A stretch of DNA of 10,501 bases. Origin: Spirochaetales bacterium. GTDB lineage: Bacteria; Spirochaetota; Spirochaetia; Sphaerochaetales; Sphaerochaetaceae. Shown piece by piece: positions 1 to 6,922 of the stretch. The stretch is taken from NCBI GenBank assembly GCA_028723145.1, contig JAQYFM010000272.1, positions 1 through 10,501 on the forward strand, written 5' to 3'. The notes beneath the pieces were generated by a model, which was not told the origin of the DNA, did no database searches, and saw nothing but the letters and a program-made list of their open reading frames with translations. The translations under genes were made by a program, and so were the position numbers. Each line of letters begins with the position of its first letter. Within the stretch, counting starts at the first letter, position 1.

Positions 1-847
1 CTTTATCGTAAAGGATGGAAAGGCAATTTATACTCCTACTACCGAAGAGTATAAGGATGCAATTAGATGGTTCCATGAGCTCTACTCAAAGGGATATATC
101 GATAAGGAAGTTTTCACACATGACAAGAATGTTTATGTTTCAAAGATTCAGAATCCTCAAAATATCGTAGGTATGTTCCTTGGTTGGAGTGCATCTGCAA
201 CAGCAGCCGCTAACAAGGAAAACTATGTTCTCATGGCTCCAATTGAAAACGTTAATGGTGATAAGATTTGGAGAAGAGTAAATGCTAAAGTTATCTCTAG
301 AGGTGCATTTGCTATCACAAATAAGTGCGAACATCCAGAAGTTTTAATGAGATGGATTGATCAATCATATGACAGAGAGACATCACTTGAAATCTGCCAA
401 GGTATGATTGGTAAAGCACTTGAGAAGACTGCTGATGGTGGATATAAGTTCCTCCCAGTTCCAAAAGGAACAAACCTTGATGCAATCATCCATGAATATG
501 GTCCAGGTAATGATGGAACATTTGCAGTAATGAATGAAATTGTTGATAAGCTAGAGCTTAATGCTAACCTTAGAGAAAGAAGAAATAATGATATCTTCCT
601 TGAACCATATCTTGTACCACTTTCAGAGATGTATCCAAGTGTATTCTTCACTGAGGATGAGATAGATGAAATTAGTATCTTACAGACAGATATCGATTCC
701 TACGTTCTACAAAAATATGCTTCTTGGATTGTTGATGGTGGTGTTGATAATGAGTGGAATGCTTTCCAAGCTAAGCTCAAAACAATGGGTGTTGATAAAT
801 ATATTGCTATTTACCAGGCAGCATTGGATAGATTCTACGCAAAATAA
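1..847 (+). CDS. ABC transporter solute-binding protein, LplA/YtcQ-like (5' partial)
   Basis: The frame is open from base 2 and the start lies outside the window; 281 C-terminal residues are visible. The first ATG in view (173) falls inside the protein, because the residues before it (IYTPTTEEYKDAIRWFHELY, then SKGYIDKEVF) are the usual helix of family-1 extracellular solute-binding proteins. The GMFLGWSASA stretch, the later RGAFAITNKCEHPEVLMRWID segment (split here as RGAFAITNKC and EHPEVLMRWID) and the C-terminal KYASWIVDGG helix match the LplA/YtcQ-type lipoproteins that bind oligosaccharides for CUT1 ABC importers. The lipoprotein signal would be upstream and is not seen. In context it should deliver uronic-acid oligosaccharides to the enzymes encoded downstream. 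Its permease genes are not in the window and are probably upstream. The ligand is inferred only from the neighbours. It ends in TAA at 845-847. Confidence 0.88.
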   Translation, partial: FIVKDGKAIYTPTTEEYKDAIRWFHELYSKGYIDKEVFTHDKNVYVSKIQNPQNIVGMFLGWSASATAAANKENYVLMAPIENVNGDKIWRRVNAKVISRGAFAITNKCEHPEVLMRWIDQSYDRETSLEICQGMIGKALEKTADGGYKFLPVPKGTNLDAIIHEYGPGNDGTFAVMNEIVDKLELNANLRERRNNDIFLEPYLVPLSEMYPSVFFTEDEIDEISILQTDIDSYVLQKYASWIVDGGVDNEWNAFQAKLKTMGVDKYIAIYQAALDRFYAK

Positions 848-860
848 TATAAAAATATCT

Positions 861-882
861 GGTTGGACCATTTGGTCCAGCC
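861..882 (+). terminator. Intergenic hairpin after solute-binding protein gene (attenuator or mRNA-stabilising stem)
   Basis: GGTTGGACC (861-869) and GGTCCAGCC (874-882) form a 9-bp stem with one G-U pair and a 4-nt ATTT loop, 13 nt after the stop codon. It is the most GC-rich element in the neighbourhood. No run of T follows (only ACTTTG), so it is a poor intrinsic terminator. Such stems after solute-binding protein genes often protect the upstream mRNA 3' end or lower downstream expression. The sulfatase ribosome binding site starts 9 nt later, so the transcript probably continues through. Confidence 0.6.
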
Positions 883-891
883 ACTTTGTAT

Positions 892-895
892 GGAG
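892..895 (+). promoter_or_regulatory. Ribosome binding site fixing the sulfatase start
   Basis: GGAG lies 5 nt before the ATG at 901. An in-frame TTG at 886 would extend the protein by five residues, but it would place this site inside the coding sequence. ATG 901 is therefore preferred. Confidence 0.65.
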
Positions 896-900
896 TACAT

Positions 901-2361
901 ATGAAATCTAATTTAATCATCATAATGGCTGATCAACTGAGATTTGACGTTTTTAATAGAGGTTATACCCCTAATATTGATGCTCTGATGAACGAAAGTG
1001 TAAGGTTTTCTTCAGCCTATTGCGCATCCCCTCTTTGTGTTCCTTCTCGTGGTGCATTCTTTACAGGATTATGCCCATCATCAAATGGTTCGTTAATCAA
1101 TCCTTGGGAGAAAAGAGATGCAAAATATGGAGATGTAAAGAGTGATATAGAAAACCTATACTCTCTTATGGAAAAAGAATGGTACTCTATACATAGTGGC
1201 AAGCAACATCTTTTTACAGAGGGTGGTAAGCTTGAAGATAGAGATAATTTAACACATTGGGCATCAACAGAAAAAAGTTATAAGCAGATGCTTAAAGATA
1301 ATAATGTTAGGCAACCAGGTGTACTTCCTCGCTTTAAAACCTATGTTCCTGAAATGGTAGATGGAAAAGTTACCAAGGTTGCAAAATATTCAAATGCAGA
1401 AACAGGTTTATACCCTTTTGATTCAAAATATTTCTTTGATATTTATTTTACAGATGAAGGTATTAAAGCTTTGAAACAGAGAGATAAATCAAAGCCTCTG
1501 TTTTATAGTGCTATGTACCTTGCACCTCATCCTCCATTGGAAATTCCTGAGCCATGGTTTTCCCTTGTTAAAAAAGATGATGTTTTTCTTCCGGAAAATG
1601 TAGGTAAGTACTATCCTCATCAGTCGCCATTACAGATGTATAATCTTACAGGTATTGTGGGGGCTAGATACAGTGAAGAAGAGTGGAGAGAAGCTTGGAG
1701 AGTATATCTTGGTCAAGTCGCTCTATTTGATGAATGTGTTGGGCGCCTTATTAATGAGTTAAAAACTGAGGGAATTTATGATAATTCAATGATAATTTTT
1801 ACAACTGACCATGGCGAAATGCTTGGTAGTCATAGGCTCTTTCAGAAAATGTGCATGTATGAAGAATCATCACATGTTCCACTGACGATAAAATTTCCAA
1901 ATGGGGAATATGCAAGAGATATTAATACACATGTTAGCCATATCGATGTTATGCCAACTATTATGGAGTTCTTAAATATTGAATCAAAAAATGACTTTGA
2001 AGGAGTTTCACTTCTATCATTAATTACTAACGGTGATAAAAAAGGATTAAATAGAGATATCTTTATTCAATATGATGGAAATGGGGCAAGATCAAACTTC
2101 CAAAGGTGTGTTATTAGAAATAATTACAAACTTATTTTAGACATCTTTAAAGATGAGATGTTTGTTGAACTCTATGATTTGGAAAAAGATAGAGTTGAAA
2201 GTAACAATCTTGCTTTTTATGAAGAATATGATGAAGTAATTATTAATATGTATGCATCTCTTTTAAAGCATATGAAAGATACTTCTGATTTAATTACTCT
2301 TCCTGAATTAGACTTAGTAAGTTTTAGAAATGCATATAGTGATATCCCTGTGAGGCAGTAA
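901..2361 (+). CDS. Cys-type sulfatase, family S1, predicted cytoplasmic
   Basis: This 486-aa protein is of normal length for a bacterial S1 sulfatase. It hydrolyses sulfate esters (or N-sulfates) using a formylglycine made from cysteine. The signature C-x-P-S-R-x4-T-G is intact: C46, P48, S49, R50, T55 and G56. D11-Q12 at the N-terminus and D303-H304 in TTDHGEMLGSH fit the calcium-binding site, and K316 follows at the expected distance. The chain begins MKSNLIIIMADQL with no charged-then-hydrophobic signal peptide, so it should act in the cytoplasm on imported sulfated oligosaccharides. Maturation would need an anaerobic sulfatase-maturating enzyme, which is not encoded here. The S1 subfamily and the position of sulfate removed cannot be told from sequence by eye. 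The next gene starts 1 nt after its stop. A glycosaminoglycan-type substrate is inferred from the GH88 gene. Confidence 0.93.
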   Translation: MKSNLIIIMADQLRFDVFNRGYTPNIDALMNESVRFSSAYCASPLCVPSRGAFFTGLCPSSNGSLINPWEKRDAKYGDVKSDIENLYSLMEKEWYSIHSGKQHLFTEGGKLEDRDNLTHWASTEKSYKQMLKDNNVRQPGVLPRFKTYVPEMVDGKVTKVAKYSNAETGLYPFDSKYFFDIYFTDEGIKALKQRDKSKPLFYSAMYLAPHPPLEIPEPWFSLVKKDDVFLPENVGKYYPHQSPLQMYNLTGIVGARYSEEEWREAWRVYLGQVALFDECVGRLINELKTEGIYDNSMIIFTTDHGEMLGSHRLFQKMCMYEESSHVPLTIKFPNGEYARDINTHVSHIDVMPTIMEFLNIESKNDFEGVSLLSLITNGDKKGLNRDIFIQYDGNGARSNFQRCVIRNNYKLILDIFKDEMFVELYDLEKDRVESNNLAFYEEYDEVIINMYASLLKHMKDTSDLITLPELDLVSFRNAYSDIPVRQ

Positions 2362-2362
2362 G

Positions 2363-4111
2363 ATGAATAAACAAATGATTAATGATCTCCTTGCTAGTTG
2401 GTGCGAGGCTCTTTATTCGCATCTTTTGTCATCCCAAGATAAACGAATAGATGGTGCTATTATCTGTCCTGCTTGTGGAAAAATTCATGGAAGATGCTTT
2501 GAAGCAATGTATCCATTTTTAGAGATGGCAAGACAAAGTGGTGATGAAAAGTGGATTAATGCTTCAATAAAGCTTTTTTCTTGGGCAGAGCATACAGTAA
2601 CACTGCCTGATGGAGGGTATCTAAATGATATTGATTCAGATTGGACTGGTACTTCTGTGTTCGAATGTATTGTTTATTTAGATGTACTATTTCACTATAG
2701 TGATTTGCTTTCAAAAGATTTCTTGGAAAATCTAAAGAAGCGTACATTTAAGTTAGCAAAATACATTTTAGATAATAAATCTCTTAGAGATAAAAATACT
2801 AATTATCCTGTATCTGCAGCATATGCTCTATATAGAGCAGGTGAATACTTTAATAATGAATCTTTTTTTAGTGGTTCAAAAGAATTTGAAAAAATAATCT
2901 ATTCTGTATTTACTCCAAATTATTTAGTCTTTGGAGAAGGTTTTGGTAGAGATAGAAGAAGTGATAAAAATCTACTTTCAATTGATATCGGATATAACGT
3001 TGAAGAAACACTTCCTGCTATCACTTTACTTGGTTTCGAGAAGAAAGATGAGAAGTTATTATCTCTTGCAGAAAAAGGTTTTCTTGCTCATTTAAAGTTA
3101 TTTCTTTCTGATGGTGGTTGGGACAATAGTTTTGGAACCCGTGATTTTAAATGGACCTATTGGGGCAGTAGAACTAGTGACGGAGCTGCTGAAGCACTTT
3201 TTCTTCTATCTGATAGAAATCCTATATTTGCTAAGGCGGCATATAAAAATATAGAGCTTATGAAAAATTGTACCCATAATGGATTGTTATATGGTGGTAT
3301 AGATTTAGAAAAAGCTGGGCAAAGTCCATGTATTCATCATACATTCACACATGCAAAGGTGTTAGCAGGTATTATTAGAAGAGACATTGCACAGGATATT
3401 GATTCAATTATTACAGATAGTTTTCCTAGGTATTCAACCTTAGGGCTAAGCTATTTAAGTGACGCTGATACATATATTTATTCTTCACCTATGTATTCTG
3501 CTACTGTTACAGCCTATGACTGGCCTCATATGGTAGGAGGTCATACATCTGGTGGAATGCTTTCTCTATTTGAAGTAAGAGATAAGGGGCCTGTAATTGT
3601 TTCTGGAATGGGAAGATATTACTTAAAGGAAAAAAATAATATGCAAACACCTTTTGGTGATATTAAACATGAATGTCCAGATTTTAGGATTGATAATGGA
3701 GCATTTTCAAGTAGATATTCTGTTGATGCAGTCATGAAGTCTAGTGAAAACATAATTTTTGTTGAAGGTTTTCTTACATCAGAAGTAGGAGAGAAGGATA
3801 GCCCATATTCAATAGAATATGAATTTCTTAATGGTGAAATAAAAATCAATGTAAAAACTATTGGGGAATTGGTAATTCCAATTGCTAATGGTAGCTGGCA
3901 TTTAATTAGCTATTCAAATAATAGTGTAAAAGTTGAAAAGGATGGTATTGTTTTTGAGCTAAATAGAACTGATGAAGGTTCTATCATATATCCATATGGT
4001 AGTACTAAGGTTCTTTCTCTTGTGCCAGGAATAGTATTTTTAAAGACAGTAATGAAAGCAGTAGATGGTTGTATCAGTTTAGAGATGAAGATTTTAAAGG
4101 GGAGGAAATAA
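2363..4111 (+). CDS. Putative polysaccharide-active enzyme, alpha-toroid plus beta-sandwich (family not assigned)
   Basis: This 582-aa protein has no signal peptide. I do not recognise a named CAZy family. Residues about 1-360 look like a helical (alpha/alpha) toroid. The rest (about 380-582) is strand-rich and ends like the beta-sandwich of heparinase-II/III-type lyases or related glycosidases. Striking parts are a C-x2-C-x3-H-x2-C cluster near the N-terminus (C35, C38, H42, C45), a Gly/Trp-rich segment DGGWDNSFGTRDFKWTYWG, and PCIHHTFTHAK with H325, H326 and H330, which are good metal-binding or catalytic candidates. A weaker candidate is AYDWPHMVGGHTSGG in the second half. The start ATG at 2363 has GAGG at 2352-2355 and lies 1 nt after the sulfatase stop. 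The stop overlaps the next ATG (TAATG). Its place between a sulfatase and an unsaturated glucuronyl hydrolase suggests it cuts a uronic-acid glycan; lyase versus hydrolase is open. Confidence 0.75.
   Translation: MNKQMINDLLASWCEALYSHLLSSQDKRIDGAIICPACGKIHGRCFEAMYPFLEMARQSGDEKWINASIKLFSWAEHTVTLPDGGYLNDIDSDWTGTSVFECIVYLDVLFHYSDLLSKDFLENLKKRTFKLAKYILDNKSLRDKNTNYPVSAAYALYRAGEYFNNESFFSGSKEFEKIIYSVFTPNYLVFGEGFGRDRRSDKNLLSIDIGYNVEETLPAITLLGFEKKDEKLLSLAEKGFLAHLKLFLSDGGWDNSFGTRDFKWTYWGSRTSDGAAEALFLLSDRNPIFAKAAYKNIELMKNCTHNGLLYGGIDLEKAGQSPCIHHTFTHAKVLAGIIRRDIAQDIDSIITDSFPRYSTLGLSYLSDADTYIYSSPMYSATVTAYDWPHMVGGHTSGGMLSLFEVRDKGPVIVSGMGRYYLKEKNNMQTPFGDIKHECPDFRIDNGAFSSRYSVDAVMKSSENIIFVEGFLTSEVGEKDSPYSIEYEFLNGEIKINVKTIGELVIPIANGSWHLISYSNNSVKVEKDGIVFELNRTDEGSIIYPYGSTKVLSLVPGIVFLKTVMKAVDGCISLEMKILKGRK
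4101..4105 (+). promoter_or_regulatory. Strong ribosome binding site fixing the GH88 start
   Basis: A perfect GGAGG inside the end of the upstream gene lies 5 nt before the ATG at 4111. This supports that start rather than the in-frame TTG at 4069. The start overlaps the upstream stop by one base (TAATG), a typical coupled junction. Confidence 0.75.
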
Positions 4112-5244
4112 TGATTTTTTCAGATCTTGATAAAGCAATAACATATGCAGAAAAGCAAACAGAAAAATCAATAAAGGATTTAAAGGATAAATTTAAACCA
4201 TCCCACAGTACAAATAATATTTATCCAATGAGTGAAAATGATGAGTGGACAAATGGAATGTGGACAGGAGAAATAAACATACTCTATGAGCTAACAAAAA
4301 GAGGAGATTTTAAAGAAAAGGCATTAGAACATGTAGGCGCATTTAAATATCGAATCGATGAGATGGTATCAATAAATAATCATGATATGGGATTTTTATA
4401 CTCACCATCATGTGTAGCAGCATATAAGTTATATGGAAGTGAGGATGGAAAGAATTCAGCAATTAAGGCTGCTGATTATTTAATATCAAGGTATCAAGAA
4501 AAGGGACGATTTATTCAAGCATGGGGACCTATAGGAGATCCAAATAACTATAGACTTATAATAGACTGCTTAATGAATATACCTTTACTGTTTTGGGCAA
4601 GTGAAGTTACTGGAGATAATAAGTATAGAAAAGTTGCTTTAGCTCATTTTGAGACATCAATAGCATGTGTTTTAAGACCAGATGATTCAACATACCATAC
4701 CTATTATTTTGATCCTGAAACTGGTTCTCCTCTTAGAGGAGTAACACACCAAGGAAATAGAAATGATTCAGCATGGGCAAGAGGACAGGCCTGGGGAATC
4801 TATGGGTCAGCGTTATCATATAGATATACAAAATCTGAGAAGGCAATGGAAGTATTTAAGAGGACATTAGAGTTTTTCTTAAATCACTTACCTGAGTCTG
4901 TAATACCATACTGGGACTTTGACTTTACAGATGGAAGTAGTGAATCAAGAGATTCATCTGCATTAGCAATAGCAATCTGTGGAATGATGGAGATGTCAGA
5001 TTTAACAGGAGATAAAGAGTTAAGAGAGAAGGCTCTTAAGTTATTAGAAGAGTTATATAATAAGTGTGCAGTAAAAGATCCTGAGATATCAAATGGGCAA
5101 TTGTTACATGGAGTATATTGCAGAAAGACACCTACTAACGATGCAAGAGATAGAGGTGTAGATGAATGTAATACATGGGGTGATTATTTCTATGTTGAAG
5201 CTCTAATGAGAGCTAAAAATCCAGGATGGAAGGCCTATTGGTAA
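4111..5244 (+). CDS. ugl: Unsaturated glucuronyl hydrolase, GH88
   Basis: This 377-aa cytoplasmic enzyme is the same length as the well-studied Bacillus sp. GL1 UGL. It hydrates the C4=C5 double bond of the unsaturated uronic acid left at the non-reducing end by polysaccharide lyases, releasing the neighbouring sugar. The two conserved acids are visible: D92 in NNHDMGF and D152 in LIIDCLMNIPLLFWAS. Their 60-residue separation corresponds to D88/D149 of the GL1 enzyme. Other family marks are NGMWTGEI, STYHTYYFDPETG, THQGN-x-DSAWARGQAW, SRDSSA and GVDECNTWGDYFYVEALMR. There is no signal peptide. The loop between HGVY (333-336) and GVDE (349-352) lacks the Ser-x-x-Ser-x-Lys pattern I recall for sulfate recognition in streptococcal enzymes. 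This could mean that the sulfatase acts first. The gene overlaps both neighbours by 1 nt. Confidence 0.93.
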   Translation: MIFSDLDKAITYAEKQTEKSIKDLKDKFKPSHSTNNIYPMSENDEWTNGMWTGEINILYELTKRGDFKEKALEHVGAFKYRIDEMVSINNHDMGFLYSPSCVAAYKLYGSEDGKNSAIKAADYLISRYQEKGRFIQAWGPIGDPNNYRLIIDCLMNIPLLFWASEVTGDNKYRKVALAHFETSIACVLRPDDSTYHTYYFDPETGSPLRGVTHQGNRNDSAWARGQAWGIYGSALSYRYTKSEKAMEVFKRTLEFFLNHLPESVIPYWDFDFTDGSSESRDSSALAIAICGMMEMSDLTGDKELREKALKLLEELYNKCAVKDPEISNGQLLHGVYCRKTPTNDARDRGVDECNTWGDYFYVEALMRAKNPGWKAYW

Positions 5245-6908
5245 TGAATACAGTAATAGAATATCGTCAACTTCTCTTAAGTTTATTAGAGCCGTTAAAA
5301 CCATATTATTCTGCTTCAAAAGCTCGAGTAAAACTTGATGGAGGTGGTGCAACTTACAGCCAAGATGTAATTGAACTTGAAGCCTTTGCTCGTCCTCTTT
5401 GGGGCCTTGTGCCTTTCTGGATTGGAGGAGAAAGGGATGTAGAATTTGAGAAAATCTACATTGAAGGACTTACTAATGGAAGTGATCGAACTTCTCCTGA
5501 TTATTGGGGAGATTGCAGTGATAGTGACCAACGTTTTGTCGAGATGGCTCCTATTGCATTTGCACTTTTAACTTGTCCTGAAATCATTTGGGAACCATTA
5601 AGTGAAAAGGCTAAGGATAATCTTTCTTCCTGGTTATACCAAATTAATGACCATAAACTTCCTAAATGTAATTGGTATTTTTTCCGAATCTTTGTAAATG
5701 CAGCATTAAAAAAGCTTTCAAGAAAGTACTGTAAAGACAACTTATATTCTGATATGATTTTTATTCAAAGCTGTTATAAAGGAAAAGGTTGGTATGTAGA
5801 TGGAGTATCTGGACGTTATGACTATTACTCAGCTTTCGCTATGCAGTTTTATAGCATCATCTATGCATCAATATTTCCAGAGGATTCATTTTCTCATCGG
5901 ATAAAAAATAGGGCAGATGAATTCTATAAAGATTTTATTCTATTCTTTTCTAAATCTGGTGAAGCAGTACCATATGGAAGATCTCAGATATATAGATTTG
6001 CTCAAGTTGCTTTTTTCTCTGCTTATCTTTGGATAGCAGATAAAAAAGAATATCCTATAATTAAAGGGATTATTAATAGAAATATAAGATACTTTCTTTC
6101 AAATGATATTCTCACTCATGATGGTATTATGAGTGTAGGATATTGTTATCCTAATTTAAGAATGACTGAAAAGTATAATGCTCCTGGAAGTCCTTATTGG
6201 AGCCTTAAAGCTTTTGCCTTCTTAGCTCTACCAGCGAACCATGAATTTTTTAAATGTGAAGAAGCTCCATTAGAAATAGAAGATGGAAGTTATTACATTC
6301 AACAACCATCATTTCTTATTCAACGAATTAAGGGTGATGTTACCTTATATAGCCCAGGAATGCTTGGTATGCGATCTCTAGGCCATTTTACTGATAAGTA
6401 TGATAAGTTCATATATTCTTCACTCTTTCCTTTCTCTGTTTCTCAGTGCAACGAAGGTGTAGAAGAAAGTGCTCCAGATGGTATGTTAGCTTTTGTATGT
6501 GATAATTATGTCTATGTAAGGAGAGGTAGCAAATCATACTCTATTACTTCTGATTCAATTACATCTGAATGGAGCATACCTGGAATTGAAATTAAGACAG
6601 AGATAAAGCTAACAAAGTTAGGGCATATCAGACGCCATGAGATAAGAAGTAAAGTAAAAGCTACTGCATATGACTGTGGGTTAGCTGTCAATTATGATTA
6701 CTCAACCAAATGGGAAGAAAAAGATAGTGTGTTAACAGTTACTTGTAATGATAGATGTTCAAAAGTAAAAGGTGAGCACCTTACCATACTAAAACCAGCA
6801 CCTAACTCAAATATTGCTCATCGTCGTACAGTGTTACCTACTGCAGTATATGAAATAAAAGAAGGCATTACTGTAATTGAAGATGAATTTGAGTGGTATA
6901 GGATCTAA
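5244..6908 (+). CDS. DUF2264 domain protein, probable uronic-acid glycosidase (GH154-like)
   Basis: This 554-aa protein matches DUF2264 (COG4289) over its whole length. Family marks are LLEPLKPYYS, ELEAFARPLWGL (about 44-55), DYWGDCSDSDQRFVEMAPIA, CNWYFFRIFVNAAL, GVSGRYDYYSAFAMQFYS, EAVPYGRSQIYRFA, and the PYWSLKAFAFLALP segment before a strand-rich C-terminal domain. The first part should be an (alpha/alpha)6 barrel. From memory, the beta-glucuronidase family GH154 belongs to this DUF, which would suit a uronic-acid pathway, but that link needs a database check. There is no signal peptide. The start at ATG 5244 overlaps the GH88 stop (TAATG), with GGAAGG ten bases upstream. An in-frame ATG at 5226 would add six residues but has no good ribosome binding site. 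It is followed after 14 nt by the PHP gene. Confidence 0.87.
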   Translation: MNTVIEYRQLLLSLLEPLKPYYSASKARVKLDGGGATYSQDVIELEAFARPLWGLVPFWIGGERDVEFEKIYIEGLTNGSDRTSPDYWGDCSDSDQRFVEMAPIAFALLTCPEIIWEPLSEKAKDNLSSWLYQINDHKLPKCNWYFFRIFVNAALKKLSRKYCKDNLYSDMIFIQSCYKGKGWYVDGVSGRYDYYSAFAMQFYSIIYASIFPEDSFSHRIKNRADEFYKDFILFFSKSGEAVPYGRSQIYRFAQVAFFSAYLWIADKKEYPIIKGIINRNIRYFLSNDILTHDGIMSVGYCYPNLRMTEKYNAPGSPYWSLKAFAFLALPANHEFFKCEEAPLEIEDGSYYIQQPSFLIQRIKGDVTLYSPGMLGMRSLGHFTDKYDKFIYSSLFPFSVSQCNEGVEESAPDGMLAFVCDNYVYVRRGSKSYSITSDSITSEWSIPGIEIKTEIKLTKLGHIRRHEIRSKVKATAYDCGLAVNYDYSTKWEEKDSVLTVTCNDRCSKVKGEHLTILKPAPNSNIAHRRTVLPTAVYEIKEGITVIEDEFEWYRI

Positions 6909-6910
6909 AA

Positions 6911-6916
6911 AGAAGG
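6911..6916 (+). promoter_or_regulatory. Ribosome binding site of the PHP hydrolase gene
   Basis: AGAAGG sits 6 nt before ATG 6923, in the 14-nt gap after the DUF2264 stop. The gap is too short for its own promoter and terminator, which supports one transcript with the genes before it. Confidence 0.6.
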
Positions 6917-6922
6917 TAAAAA

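Noticed and set aside
361..651. Long - strand open frame inside the binding-protein gene, and similar antisense frames across the operon
   Set aside because: They mirror the codon pattern of the + strand genes, have no ribosome binding sites, and translate to low-complexity Ser/Leu-rich sequence.
886..900. TTG start for the sulfatase adding MYGVH
   Set aside because: It would put the GGAG site inside the gene; ATG 901 has correct spacing and gives the usual sulfatase N-terminus.
4069..4110. TTG start for the GH88 gene adding 14 residues
   Set aside because: ATG 4111 has a perfect GGAGG 5 nt upstream, overlaps the previous stop in a TAATG junction, and gives the standard family length.
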